Assembly: GCA_947492525.1 (NCBI GenBank)
Contig: CANLNQ010000005.1
Location: 62,001 to 126,000 of the forward strand
Length of the DNA stretch: 64,000 bases
Source of the DNA: an uncultured Granulosicoccus sp.
Lineage (GTDB): Bacteria > Pseudomonadota > Gammaproteobacteria > Granulosicoccales > Granulosicoccaceae
Direction: 5' to 3'
This document shows positions 28,290 to 37,829 of this stretch, in pieces. A model generated the notes under the pieces. That model saw only the letters and a list, made by a program, of their open reading frames with translations, had not been told where the DNA came from and did not search any database. Both the position numbers and the translations under genes were made by a program. The first letter of the stretch is position 1, and each line of letters starts with the position of its first letter.

Positions 28290-29855
28290 CTATACGGATG
28301 CGGAGATCCTGCTGATAGCTTCGTCGCCTTCGTCGAGTCTCTCGACCGCAACGCGTTCGCCCTCGCATACCCGTATGGTCAGTGCGTTCAGCGCGGGTAA
28401 TAGCTCATTCAGGGATTGCAGGCCATCAAAGGCTGCACTGGCGTCGAAGTCGATCTGATGACTGACACGTTGGACAGTCTGCGGATTGGCAGACAATTTG
28501 ATCGTAGGGGCGATGGCACTACCGTATGGGTTGCCATGACCAGTGGTGAAACAGACCAGTTGTGCGCTGGATGCAATCATGGAAGTGATCGACTCTGGAG
28601 AAAGAGCCGGTGTATCCATCAGGTACAAACCAGCCAGCTCGGGTAGTGGTTCGGCCTGTGCAAGTGCACCGGCAATGCTACTGGTGCCACCCTTGGCTAT
28701 GGCTCCTCGCGACTTTTCGACCAGTGTGGTGATGCCGCCAGCATGATTCTGCGGGCCCGGATTGCCCCGTGTCAGGTCCTCCCCGGCCGCCCGGGCAATA
28801 TCATGTCTTTCAATCACCAGTCTCTGCAGGCGTTGTGCGATGTTGTTGTTCCGGCATCGCTGATAGAGTTCCCGTTCGGCTCCGCTCCATTCGACGGTTT
28901 CACTGAAGACGACAGCGCCGCCGAGTCTGACCAGTTCATCGGCCAGTTTCCCGCATAGAGGATTGCTGACCATGCCTGATGAGGCATCCGAGTGGCCACA
29001 TTCCATCGCGATGGCCAGGGTACTTGTCGCGCAGCTCTGGCGCTCGACGAGAGCGAGTTGCTGCTGCAACTCGTTACCGGCTGCAATGGCAAGTGCAACC
29101 AGAGAGACGGTGTCCTCGCCGCACTCCTGCAGAGAAAACCCCCTGCAGAGACGATGGTGCTCGCTGATGATGGACTGGTAGCGCTGACGCATGTTGCGAT
29201 CGGCGGCGAGTACCACGACTCCACCGACATTGGGGTGACAGGCCAGCTGGGTCAGCAGTCGATCATGGAGCTTCCGGTCGGCTCCGAGTTGGCCACGGCC
29301 ATACGGGGAGCTGACCAGCTGGCTGCCGGGCAGGGCAGATTTCACCTTGCGGGCACCTGCCGCATTCAGACCGCAGACCGACAGGATCAGCAGATGATTG
29401 CGTATGCCCGGTCGTCCGCTGCTGCGATGAAACCCGAAAAACGTGCTCGGCAGAGGCTGCTGTTCGCACATGCCGTCTGTCGGTGTTGCGGTTACCGACA
29501 ACGCCGCAGTGTCAGTCGTCTTGACTGGCTTCGTCGAGACGATCGGCAGAATGTCGGCAGCGGTGGTTTCCAGGTCTCTCAGATTATGCAGGTGGGCGTG
29601 ATCTCCGGCATCGATCCTGTGTCTGGCCAGCGCTATGGGTACACCGTATTTCAAGACAGCGTCACCCTCGCCAATGTCTGTCAGAGCGACCTTGTGGCCC
29701 AGGGGCGTTGCCTGCCGAATTGCCGGCACCTGCGCGATGGATTCGGTCATCTGCAGCTGGGGTATTTCCCCTTTGTCGTGATCGCGCAGAAGACAGATCA
29801 CATTGTCATCCGGGTGCAGCCTTACTGCCGAGATACGGTCAAGTGCCGGACTCAT
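28290..29855 (-). CDS. UxaA-family (altronate/galactarate) dehydratase-like protein
   Basis: 521 residues combining an N-terminal SAF-like domain (about 1-100; ALTDIGEGDAVLKYGVPI) with the altronate/galactarate dehydratase region. MECGHSDASSG and NPLCGKLADELV correspond to the conserved metal-site regions, and FTTGHGNPYGSAIAPTIKL matches the TTGRGTPFG segment of UxaA. The family removes water from sugar acids to give 2-keto-3-deoxy acids. The ATG overlaps the stop of the enolase-superfamily gene (ATGA). In this operon it should act on the product of desulfation or on a partner substrate of the enolase protein. Confidence 0.85.
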   Translation of the reverse strand: MSPALDRISAVRLHPDDNVICLLRDHDKGEIPQLQMTESIAQVPAIRQATPLGHKVALTDIGEGDAVLKYGVPIALARHRIDAGDHAHLHNLRDLETTAADILPIVSTKPVKTTDTAALSVTATPTDGMCEQQPLPSTFFGFHRSSGRPGIRNHLLILSVCGLNAAGARKVKSALPGSQLVSSPYGRGQLGADRKLHDRLLTQLACHPNVGGVVVLAADRNMRQRYQSIISEHHRLCRGFSLQECGEDTVSLVALAIAAGNELQQQLALVERQSCATSTLAIAMECGHSDASSGMVSNPLCGKLADELVRLGGAVVFSETVEWSGAERELYQRCRNNNIAQRLQRLVIERHDIARAAGEDLTRGNPGPQNHAGGITTLVEKSRGAIAKGGTSSIAGALAQAEPLPELAGLYLMDTPALSPESITSMIASSAQLVCFTTGHGNPYGSAIAPTIKLSANPQTVQRVSHQIDFDASAAFDGLQSLNELLPALNALTIRVCEGERVAVERLDEGDEAISRISASV

Positions 29856-31000
29856 GGCTCGTCGATACCTTGCGCGGTATCGCTGACCAGCATGTCGCTC
29901 AGGCCCTCGATATCCGGTTCGACACCCAATCCCGGGCCTGTGGGCAGCTGGAACAGGCCGTTCTCGAGCGTGATGCTGCCTCCGGCAAGAGCAAGCTGCA
30001 GGGGATTCTCCGAACTATCGACCTCCAGCAGTCCGTCGCCTCCGACTGCACTGAGCAGGTGTGCCGATGCCAGCAGTCCGATGCCGCCGCCGAGATAGTG
30101 TGGGCAGTACCGCCGACCCTTCGCCAGTGCCAGGCTGGCAATGCGATGGCCGCCGGAGAGTCCTCCCCATTTGCATATGTCCGGTTGCAACACTGTCAGG
30201 TCGCCTGCCTGGATGGCATTGCTGAATGTCTCGTCATCTCGCATGTTCTCGCCACCGGCCAATGGCGTCTGCGCCTGTCTGGCCAATGTGTTCCAGTCTC
30301 TGGCGTTGGCGTCTACCGGTAGCGGCTCTTCGAGCCAGGCAAGTGAGAGTGAGTCCAGTTGCTGGCAGCGCTGCAATGCCGTGGCCAGATCCCAGGCCTG
30401 ATTGGCATCGGCCATGAGCTTTTCGTCGGCTTGCAATCCCTGTGCACAGGCTTGCAGTTGTGGCAGGCCGTCATCATCGCCATAGCCGATCCGCTGCTTG
30501 AAGTGACGAAAGCCCAGCGCCCGCATGCGCAAGACCTGTGTCTCATGCAGCGCTGCACTGATACCACTGGCATAGGCACCCACCGGGCGCAACTCTCCAC
30601 CCAGTTCGACAGCCAGTGGCACACCCTTGCGTCTGGCTCGCAGATCATGCACAGCAATGTCAACGGCAGCGGCCAGCTGCCTTATCGGACCGGGCTCGCC
30701 CGCCTGCAACGCCAGGCGATGCAGCTGCTGCTCCACATGACGGCTTGGCTCGGGGTGGTCCACCCGCATGTTTGACAGTACGGCAGGCAAGACATTGGCG
30801 GCCAGTTCAGCTCGATAGAAGTCGCCACCCGGGGGGAAATTGCACCAGACTTCTCCCCAGCCATGAGCCCCCTGATCATCTTCGAGGCGAATCAGCAGTG
30901 CCGGGCGGGCCCGTACAGGTCCCATGGTCGTGATGATCGGATCACTCAGTCGATGACGCAGATGCAGCACCTGTAGTGATGTGAATCGATTGCCTGTCAT
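29852..31000 (-). CDS. Mandelate racemase/enolase superfamily dehydratase
   Basis: 382 residues. The three metal ligands are in LMADANQAWD, AWLEEPLP and LAGGENM. The base pair of the mandelate racemase subgroup is present: Asp in LQPDICKWGG and His in YCPHYLGGG; the second-strand KxK motif is KQR in HFKQRIG. This suggests a sugar-acid dehydratase of the MR group. The start overlaps the sulfatase stop as ATGA, and its own stop overlaps the UxaA-like gene, so the three proteins are translated together. Confidence 0.88.
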   Translation of the reverse strand: MTGNRFTSLQVLHLRHRLSDPIITTMGPVRARPALLIRLEDDQGAHGWGEVWCNFPPGGDFYRAELAANVLPAVLSNMRVDHPEPSRHVEQQLHRLALQAGEPGPIRQLAAAVDIAVHDLRARRKGVPLAVELGGELRPVGAYASGISAALHETQVLRMRALGFRHFKQRIGYGDDDGLPQLQACAQGLQADEKLMADANQAWDLATALQRCQQLDSLSLAWLEEPLPVDANARDWNTLARQAQTPLAGGENMRDDETFSNAIQAGDLTVLQPDICKWGGLSGGHRIASLALAKGRRYCPHYLGGGIGLLASAHLLSAVGGDGLLEVDSSENPLQLALAGGSITLENGLFQLPTGPGLGVEPDIEGLSDMLVSDTAQGIDEP

Positions 31001-32502
31001 GGTTTGTTACGTCGTGTTGGTTGGTTTGCCTGCAGCTGGTTCATGTCCGCCTCCAGTGACCAGAGATGGGCGTTCTCCGGCTCGGTATGGGCCGCCCAGC
31101 GACCCAGCAGGTCCTTGCGTTGGCGGCGTTGGCGCATCCTGATCTTGATTTCGTCCGGATCCCAGCTCGCCAGCAGCGTCTCCAGCATGGCTTTCAGGCG
31201 CTGTTGTTGCTCGGTTTTCCCGGCAAGGTTGAACCGTTCTTCGGGATCATTGGCAAGATCGAACAGTAGCGGCGGGTAGCCGTGGTAGTAATGCAACTTG
31301 AAATCGCCTTCACGCAGCATGCGCTGCTGCACCGCCATGCCGCCGGTCCAGGCCGGTACCTCATCGGTGCAGTACTCACTGAAGGTGCGATCGAGCCATT
31401 CACCGGACTCACCCGTCAGCAATGGCCAGAAACTCTTGCCGTCAGCCTGAGGCAGGGGATCCGCACCCAGTGCATCGATCATGGTCTGCGACAGATCGGT
31501 CAGGTTCACCACGGCTGACTGCCGCTCTCCTGCCGGCAATGTACCGGGCATGGACATGATCAGCGGCACCTTGACCGACTCTTCAAAGAAGGTGTGTTTC
31601 CACCACAGACCGCGCTCGCCCACGTGATCACCGTGATCAGAGGCATAGACAACCAGCGTATTGCGATCCAGACCAGTGTCGCTCAGCGTCTGCAGAATCC
31701 GTCCGATCATCTCGTCCATGGTGGAGACCAGGCCCCAGTAGGCGGCGCGAGCCAGCCGTGCCTGCTCCGGCCCCCCCCGGTCGATGCCGCGATTTCCACG
31801 CCACCAGTGAATCCAGGGGTGTTCCTCATTTGCAGCGGGTGTCTCGATGGCAATATCAGGCAGTGTGTCGAGGTAGTATTCGACCCAGTCACGGCTCGCC
31901 ACATAGGGCGCGTGGGGCAGCATCAATCCTGCGGTCAGACTGAATGCGTCACGGGAGTCTTCCGGCGTCTCGGCTATCTCCTGCAGGGCGCGAATGGTGG
32001 CATCGGCAACCTGCTCGTCCTTGACCTGGTAAGCCGATTGACCGGCTCCGCAGGCCAACAGACTTTCCGGCGTCGGGTCGTTGGCATTTTCCAGTACACC
32101 CATGGAGTGGCGCTTGACGCCTGCCCAGTTGGGGCTGTGATCACCGATCAATCTCGTCGAGTAGCCGTGCAGCTGATCCGGCCCCATGGCATGCATGCGC
32201 CCGATCAGCTGGCTGCGATAACCGGCGGCACCCAGTGCATGTAGCCAGGTCGGTCTGTCGGATGCCAGGTAGTCGTCATTGGTCCAGCATTCCTGGCGAT
32301 GCGGATGGCAGGCTGTCAGCGCTGACATGCGGCTCGGCACACAGACCGGGGAAGGACAATAGCAATTGTCGAAGGTGACCCCCCGACTTGCCAGACGATC
32401 CAGAGCCGGTGTCTTGACCGTGGCGTCGCCATAGCAGCCGGACACCCGCTGCGCATGCTGATCCGAAAACAGGAACAGCAGATTGGGTTTACGCGTTGGC
32501 AC
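30997..32502 (-). CDS. Type I sulfatase, no signal peptide (right module)
   Basis: 501 residues. NLLFLFSDQHAQRVSGCYGD begins the protein with metal-binding Asp, CVPSRMSALTA is the formylglycine site (Cys-x-Pro-Ser-Arg), and VYASDHGDHVGERGL gives the other ligands. No signal peptide is seen, so it should work in the cytoplasm. GTG start at 32502, overlapping tctA by 14 bases. Similar in layout to the left-module sulfatase but not a close copy. Confidence 0.9.
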   Translation of the reverse strand: MPTRKPNLLFLFSDQHAQRVSGCYGDATVKTPALDRLASRGVTFDNCYCPSPVCVPSRMSALTACHPHRQECWTNDDYLASDRPTWLHALGAAGYRSQLIGRMHAMGPDQLHGYSTRLIGDHSPNWAGVKRHSMGVLENANDPTPESLLACGAGQSAYQVKDEQVADATIRALQEIAETPEDSRDAFSLTAGLMLPHAPYVASRDWVEYYLDTLPDIAIETPAANEEHPWIHWWRGNRGIDRGGPEQARLARAAYWGLVSTMDEMIGRILQTLSDTGLDRNTLVVYASDHGDHVGERGLWWKHTFFEESVKVPLIMSMPGTLPAGERQSAVVNLTDLSQTMIDALGADPLPQADGKSFWPLLTGESGEWLDRTFSEYCTDEVPAWTGGMAVQQRMLREGDFKLHYYHGYPPLLFDLANDPEERFNLAGKTEQQQRLKAMLETLLASWDPDEIKIRMRQRRQRKDLLGRWAAHTEPENAHLWSLEADMNQLQANQPTRRNKP

Positions 32503-33979
32503 GACGTCGGCGCCAGTCGTTGTACAGAGGCCAGACTAGCAGCACGACCGCTGCCAGCGTGAAGGCGAGCGAGAAGGGACGGGTGAACATAGGTGTGATA
32601 TCACCGGCGGTCATCATCAGGCCGCTGCGCAGTTTCTCCTCGCCCAGTGGTGCCAGCACGAAGCCGATCACGAACGGCCCGAGTGGAATCTTCGCTCTTT
32701 CCAGCAGAAAACCGATGACGCCAAAGCCGAGCATGACCCAGATGTCGAACATGGTGTTGTTCAGCGCATAGGAGCCGACCACACAGAAAACGATGACCAC
32801 CGGCAGCACATAGCTGCGCGGCAGGTAGATCAGTTTAGCGATGTAGCGTACCGAGGAGGTCATCATCAACCACATCACGATGTTGGCCAGCAGGCAGGTC
32901 GCGATGATGCCCCAGACTATATCGGCGTTGGTCAGGAACAGGGTAGGCCCCGGCTGGATGGAATGGATGGTCAGTGCACCGATCAGAATCGCATCAATGA
33001 CGCTGCCGGGGATGCCCATGGCAATCAGTGGAATGAGCGCACCCCCGACGGTGGCATTGTTGGCAGCCTCGGAGGCAATGATGCCTTCTTCGGATCCCTT
33101 GCCGAATTCCTCCGGGGTCTTGGAGATGTTCTTGGCCGCAGTATAGGCAACGACAGAGCCGATGGATGCACCGATCCCCGGCAATATGCCAATCCAGGTA
33201 CCGATGAAGGAAGAGCGGATCATGTTGACGGCATGGCGGCGCAGATCGGCCAGACTCATCAGTACCCCACGCGAATCGACCCTGGAATTCTGCGAGACCT
33301 TGCCGATATCGAGGGCGTCTGCAATGATCTGACTGACGGCAAAGGTGCCGATCAATACCGGCAGCAGTTGCAGGCCGCCATTGAGTACATACCAGTCGAA
33401 GGTGAGCCTGGGCATGCCGCTGGCCGGGTCGACTCCGGGCATGGAAATCAGCATGCCCAGCAGGCCGGAAATGAGGCCCTTGACCAGACTGCCCTCACTC
33501 ACTGATGCAATCAGCACCATGGCCATCATGATCAATGAGAAGTATTCGAATGGGCCGAAGCGTGTCGCCAGAATGGACAATGGCTGGGTGATGGTCAGCA
33601 AGACCACCCAGGCGATGAGGCCACCGACGAAGGAGGCTGTGATACCCAGCCCCAGCGCTCTCCCGGGCCGCCCGGAACGGGCCATTGGGTAACCGTCAAA
33701 GGTGGTCATGACCGCTGCCGGTGTACCCGGCATGCGCATCAGGGTGGCCGTGATGAGTCCGCCGCTGATGGCACCGACATACATCGATACCAGCAGCACC
33801 ACGGCATTGAACGGCGTCATGTAGAAGGTCAGTGGTAGCGTCAGGGCAATGAGCATGGCACCGGTCAGGCCGGGAATGGCGCCGACGACAATGCCGAGCC
33901 CGGTACCCAGCAGCAGCATCAACAGGGCGTGGGTCGAGAGTATCTGCTGAATGGCAATGAAGAGCGCGTTCAGGTCCAT
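32489..33979 (-). CDS. tctA: Tripartite tricarboxylate transporter large permease TctA (right module)
   Basis: 496 residues with about twelve membrane segments. GIVVGAIPGLTGAMLIAL and GILPGIGASIGSVVAY are the TctA repeats. Clearly paralogous to the left-module TctA, with the same length and end pattern (GPFVIGFVLAP). It lies 49 bases after tctB and runs into the sulfatase gene. Confidence 0.93.
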   Translation of the reverse strand: MDLNALFIAIQQILSTHALLMLLLGTGLGIVVGAIPGLTGAMLIALTLPLTFYMTPFNAVVLLVSMYVGAISGGLITATLMRMPGTPAAVMTTFDGYPMARSGRPGRALGLGITASFVGGLIAWVVLLTITQPLSILATRFGPFEYFSLIMMAMVLIASVSEGSLVKGLISGLLGMLISMPGVDPASGMPRLTFDWYVLNGGLQLLPVLIGTFAVSQIIADALDIGKVSQNSRVDSRGVLMSLADLRRHAVNMIRSSFIGTWIGILPGIGASIGSVVAYTAAKNISKTPEEFGKGSEEGIIASEAANNATVGGALIPLIAMGIPGSVIDAILIGALTIHSIQPGPTLFLTNADIVWGIIATCLLANIVMWLMMTSSVRYIAKLIYLPRSYVLPVVIVFCVVGSYALNNTMFDIWVMLGFGVIGFLLERAKIPLGPFVIGFVLAPLGEEKLRSGLMMTAGDITPMFTRPFSLAFTLAAVVLLVWPLYNDWRRRRANA

Positions 33980-34028
33980 GGGAGTGCTTGGTCCTCGAAA
34001 AAAGGGATCGTCCCGTCAGTGCGATGAT

Positions 34029-34508
34029 CTAGACCGGCAGATCGACAACGAAGACCCGGGTGAACAGGAATTCGATACCGAAACCGAAAAGGGCAGCCGT
34101 GATGGTGGCTGGTAACAGGCTGTGCCTGCGGAATCGGTTGAGTGTCATGATCAGCAGCAACAGAAAGGCAAAGGTCAGTACGCCGAAGGAGAGCTTGCCC
34201 AGTTGCAGCAAAGCAACATAGGCGAGGGTGCCACCGAGGATGTAGATGGCGTTCCAGGGCGATCTGCCGATCAACTCATCGCGCACATGATGTGCAAGAG
34301 AGTGGTGGCGTCGAATCTTGATGATGGCCTTGACCATGACGATCAGACAGCACCCGATAACGATACCGGCAGTTGCCTGCGGTACCGGTGCCGAGCCGAG
34401 CGGTTCGAAACTGCCCGGAGGCAGTTTCGCCGCTTGCCATAGAATCAGGGCACAAATGATGATGATCAGCGAGCAGACGCCGATCTCAGCGATGGTTCGC
34501 TGTTCCAT
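34029..34508 (-). CDS. tctB: Tripartite tricarboxylate transporter small permease TctB (right module)
   Basis: 159 residues, four membrane helices. LPPGSFEPLGSAPVPQATAG after helix 1 is the TctB motif and aligns with the left-module paralogue. Located 14 bases after the tctC stop. Confidence 0.88.
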   Translation of the reverse strand: MEQRTIAEIGVCSLIIIICALILWQAAKLPPGSFEPLGSAPVPQATAGIVIGCCLIVMVKAIIKIRRHHSLAHHVRDELIGRSPWNAIYILGGTLAYVALLQLGKLSFGVLTFAFLLLLIMTLNRFRRHSLLPATITAALFGFGIEFLFTRVFVVDLPV

Positions 34509-34522
34509 GGTGTTGACCTTCC

Positions 34523-35506
34523 TTACTTCTGGGCTGCGAGTCTGGCGATGGGTTCTATGCGGTCCCAGGTGGCCTGCAGTTCCTCGAGCATCTCCTCTCC
34601 GGTGACGATGCCGTTGGCAAATCCGTTCTTGACCAGATAGTCCTGATAGGTGTCGGTCTGTGTGGCCTTCTCGATGGCGGCAGCGAATCCGTCTATGGCC
34701 TCCTGAGGCGTGTCCTTGGGGGCAAAGAACCAGGATTTGATACAGAAGTTCACGTCATAGCCCAGTTCCTGCGTGGTGGGGACATCAGGCAGGCCGGAGA
34801 AGCGTTCGCTGCCGGTATAGGCCAGAGGTTTGATCTGTGAATCCGGATTCTCCGAGCCGTCCGGCAGGCGAGTGAACTTGGTGACTTCGGCTCCGGAGAG
34901 TACCGTGACTGCCGTCTGTGCGCCGGTCAGGGCGGTGTAGTTGGCTGTGCCGCCGCCAATCTGCACGAAACGGAATTTGGCACCCGGCGTGGTTTCCTGC
35001 AGCATCAGTCCACCCATGTGGTTGATGGCGCCAAGGTTCGCCCCGAATATCAGGGAGTCGGGCTTGTCTTTTGCCTGATCGAGCAATTGCTCCAGGCTGT
35101 CGATACCGGAGTCTTTCCTGACCATCGGCATCAGGCAGAATTCGCCAACCGATGCTACCGGAGCGAAGTCCTTCCAGCCGAAATCCAGTGCACCGCTGCC
35201 TTGACCCCCCATGAGTGCCAGGTGAATCAGCAGAAAGTTGTAGCCATCCGGTTTGGCTTCCATGACGCGGCGGGCGCCGATGGAGTAGTGACCGCCGACA
35301 TTGACGATAGTGACCGGATGCGGCAGAGCTTCGGATTCCTTGATACCGGCCTGCACGACACGCCCCATCTGGTCGGATGAACCTCCGGCCTTGAATGGGA
35401 CTATCAGCTTGATCGGTTTCTCTGGCCACTCGGCCTGCACAGTTCCGGTGGTAGCGATGAGCATGGCTGCTGCCATCGCACTCAGCAGGTATCGAAATCG
35501 AAGCAT
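34523..35506 (-). CDS. tctC: Tripartite tricarboxylate transporter receptor TctC (right module)
   Basis: Periplasmic receptor of 327 residues with a Sec signal (RYLLSAMAAAMLIATTGTVQA, cut near residue 25). PEKPIKLIVPFKAGGSSDQ is the family ligand motif. GAGGA lies 6 bases ahead of the ATG. A good sigma70 promoter (35570-35597) precedes it. First gene of tctCBA-sulfatase-enolase-uxaA-TIM barrel. Confidence 0.92.
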   Translation of the reverse strand: MLRFRYLLSAMAAAMLIATTGTVQAEWPEKPIKLIVPFKAGGSSDQMGRVVQAGIKESEALPHPVTIVNVGGHYSIGARRVMEAKPDGYNFLLIHLALMGGQGSGALDFGWKDFAPVASVGEFCLMPMVRKDSGIDSLEQLLDQAKDKPDSLIFGANLGAINHMGGLMLQETTPGAKFRFVQIGGGTANYTALTGAQTAVTVLSGAEVTKFTRLPDGSENPDSQIKPLAYTGSERFSGLPDVPTTQELGYDVNFCIKSWFFAPKDTPQEAIDGFAAAIEKATQTDTYQDYLVKNGFANGIVTGEEMLEELQATWDRIEPIARLAAQK

Positions 35507-35569
35507 GGTGTTCCTCGCAATGTGATTATAAGTATATGGTTATGGTGTGGTCTCCATTTCCTCTTGAAT

Positions 35570-35597
35570 GTTATAATGCACGCGTCGGTTCAGTCAA
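35570..35597 (-). promoter_or_regulatory. tctC: Sigma70 promoter of the right TTT-sulfatase operon
   Basis: On the minus strand TTGACT is followed after 16 bases by TATAAC. The -35 box lies inside the last codons of the lysR gene, so the operon can be read independently of lysR. Start of transcription would be near 35563, leaving a leader of about 57 bases. Confidence 0.6.
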
Positions 35598-36507
35598 CTT
35601 GTAAAGTCTCGATGACAGCCTTGACCTCTTCCAGCAGATCTTCGACGGCAGTCATCGGCTCCTGGTCACTACGCAAGGTCACACCGCCAAGTCGTTCCGG
35701 AAGCGCTTTCTCCATGACCACGGCACGAATATCCGGGTAGGCGTTGAGATGGGTCTGTGAAAGGAAACCCAGCGTATCGCTGTGACGAACGATATTGATC
35801 ATGGCGGAAACGGAGTTGGTTTCGATCATCGGTATCGGCAAATCCACTTTCTCATTGTCGAACAGGCGCTTCATGAGGTCTCGTCCGAAAGTTTCCTCGC
35901 CTGTCATGGCCCAACTCTGTGAGGCGATGTCGAGCAGTTTTCGAGGCTTTTCGTCGTGTATCGGATGATTCTGGCGGGCGATGACGTTCATGCGCTCCTC
36001 TACCAGAACCCGGGTGGTGTAGCCCGTACCCATGAACGTGTCGCTGACCGACGAGAAGTAGCAATCGATCTCATCTCGACCAAGCATCCGGTGCAGCTCG
36101 TTGTTGAGGGCGACCGTCAGTTCGAACCTCAACGCCGGGCTACGTTGCCGCTGGGCACAGATTGCTCGAGGCAGGATCTCATGTATCCAGTCCGGTCCGC
36201 AGCCGATACGCAACAAGCCGCCGGAACCGCTTTTGAGGGCCTCCAGTGATTTGTGCAACAGGGTATTCGAGCGCTCGATGGTATTGGCGTGTTCGATAAG
36301 CAACTCCCCGAAACGGGTCACGCCCAGAGGGCGTGTCGAGCGGTCAAACAGATCCACCCCCAATTGCCTTTCCAGCTTCGTGATGGATTGGGTCAGTGCA
36401 GGTTGTGAGATTCCCAGCGACTGCGATGCCGTGGTCAGGTTGCGAGTCTTGTAGACAGCCTGAAACTGTTGCAGACCGCTCAGCGGCTTGTATCTGTTAT
36501 CCGTCAT
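35590..36507 (-). CDS. LysR-family regulator upstream of right TTT-sulfatase operon
   Basis: 305 residues. Winged helix LQQFQAVYKTRNLTTASQ and recognition helix SQPALTQSITKLERQLGV are typical; the effector domain starts near residue 95 with LLRIGCGPDWIHEILP. Unusually for LysR regulators it is oriented with, not against, the genes it probably controls, 83 bases ahead of tctC. Confidence 0.9.
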   Translation of the reverse strand: MTDNRYKPLSGLQQFQAVYKTRNLTTASQSLGISQPALTQSITKLERQLGVDLFDRSTRPLGVTRFGELLIEHANTIERSNTLLHKSLEALKSGSGGLLRIGCGPDWIHEILPRAICAQRQRSPALRFELTVALNNELHRMLGRDEIDCYFSSVSDTFMGTGYTTRVLVEERMNVIARQNHPIHDEKPRKLLDIASQSWAMTGEETFGRDLMKRLFDNEKVDLPIPMIETNSVSAMINIVRHSDTLGFLSQTHLNAYPDIRAVVMEKALPERLGGVTLRSDQEPMTAVEDLLEEVKAVIETLQVD

Positions 36508-36901
36508 TCAATTTGCCAAGAAATTCCTGTACTCGCCCAGAGGCATGTTCCGATGAATTGCCCCTTCTTGTCGAGCACGCCACCGTGTTTACAGGCAGTG
36601 TGCGCTGGCGGCACGATGCTAACCGTATTGTCCGGGGTTGGTCAGGCTTTTCGTCATACATCATCCGTCAGAACTGGCGAATGCGCATGGTTGTATTGAT
36701 GTTGAACATGCCTCTGCCTGTTACACGCGTTTTCCACAGGAGACCATTCGCTGCACGCCCTGGGGCTTTCGAGGCAGGCGCTGTTGCCGCATGATGCCAT
36801 GTTCAGCAAGATTCGCTGCCAGTTGGCTGAAAGGGGATGTTGATGAACTCTCCACGACTTCCACTACACTAGCACCAACCACCCAATCGATGATCCCTGT
36901 C
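36508..36901. other. Intergenic region between lysR and outer membrane gene
   Basis: A 394-base gap between divergent genes. A same-frame extension of the downstream ORF back to 36638 has no similarity to any family and no ribosome binding site, so I treat it as non-coding. It must hold two promoters, none of which I can place. Confidence 0.55.
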
Positions 36902-37591
36902 ATGCCTGCTTTCAAACCATTGCCATCGGCCGCTCTTGTCCTGGCGTCTTCACTGTCCCTGTGCAATGCAGGGGCTGCAGAATGGACGGGCGGACTGGAA
37001 GGGGGTACGGTCGTGCGTGATGGAGAATCATCCACCCGTATCCGTGCGCATGCCAGTCTGAACAGTCGGCCAGTGAGTCACGATCTTCACGCTGAATGGT
37101 ACCGGCGTGACACCAGCAGTATAGAGCTGGGTTACAAGCCGCGATACTGGCTGACTGAAAAACTCTATACCTTCGGTGAGGGCAGGTTGAGATTCGAGGA
37201 AGACCTGGGGATCGAGCGGGAGACACAAGTGCTGGGAGGTGTGGGCATGCAGCTGCTGGCCACTCGAGAACAGCAACTTCTGCTGGAAGCAGGTGCAGGC
37301 TACCGTCTGACCAGCTTCACCGATGACACCTTTCTGGACGATGCCGAAGAGGGGGTCGGCGTCGTACGCGCTGCCGGTAGTCAGATTCTCTCGGATCTGT
37401 TCAGGCTGGACCTGCTGGCGGATATCTTTGCCAGCGAAAGCTATGTGCAGTCGCAGGCAGAGCTGGGCTTTTCGGTTCGGGTTCCACAGGGCGCCATTCG
37501 GGTGGGTTATCGCGTCAGGCGGGTCGATATCGATGAGCTGGAAGCGGTCAATGATTCGGATACCTCGGTCAGTTTTACCGTCGGCTTCTGA
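36902..37591 (+). CDS. DUF481-like outer membrane beta-barrel protein
   Basis: 229 residues. A signal peptide (PLPSAALVLASSLSLCNAG, cut before AEWTGG) is followed by alternating strands and turns and a C-terminal Phe (VSFTVGF), as for outer membrane barrels. The pattern WTGGLEGGTVVRDGESST with later RYWLTEKLYTFGEGRLRFEED fits YdiY/DUF481 proteins. ATG at 36902 is chosen; one at 36890 is four codons earlier. Function unknown; it stands alone between a lysR gene and aqpZ. Confidence 0.75.
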   Translation: MPAFKPLPSAALVLASSLSLCNAGAAEWTGGLEGGTVVRDGESSTRIRAHASLNSRPVSHDLHAEWYRRDTSSIELGYKPRYWLTEKLYTFGEGRLRFEEDLGIERETQVLGGVGMQLLATREQQLLLEAGAGYRLTSFTDDTFLDDAEEGVGVVRAAGSQILSDLFRLDLLADIFASESYVQSQAELGFSVRVPQGAIRVGYRVRRVDIDELEAVNDSDTSVSFTVGF

Positions 37592-37658
37592 ATCCTCTGC
37601 GATCGAGACCCTTGTCCGGGCGCTGCCCGGCCTGCACAACAATACAAGCAAGAGGTGG

Positions 37659-37674
37659 TTGAACGCGCGTTCAA
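37659..37674. promoter_or_regulatory. 16-bp perfect palindrome upstream of aqpZ
   Basis: TTGAACGCGCGTTCAA is perfectly self-complementary and lies 156 bases before the aqpZ start. Its form is that of a TetR-type operator, but no regulator gene adjoins it. Confidence 0.45.
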
Positions 37675-37829
37675 GTGTCTCGCTACCTTTGTTAACGGTT
37701 GGCTACTTCCACCGAGTGTCCGTTTGCATACACTTGTCTGACTGACCGCGAGCTGGCTCCCCATCTGCATTACTGGCGCCTGTCGTGATCGCTGATAATC
37801 GTTTTCAATTGGATTAAGAGGGAAAGTCA

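Noticed and set aside
36638-36901. N-terminal extension of the DUF481-like protein
   Set aside because: It would bury the signal peptide behind 88 residues of dissimilar sequence rich in Cys and Arg.
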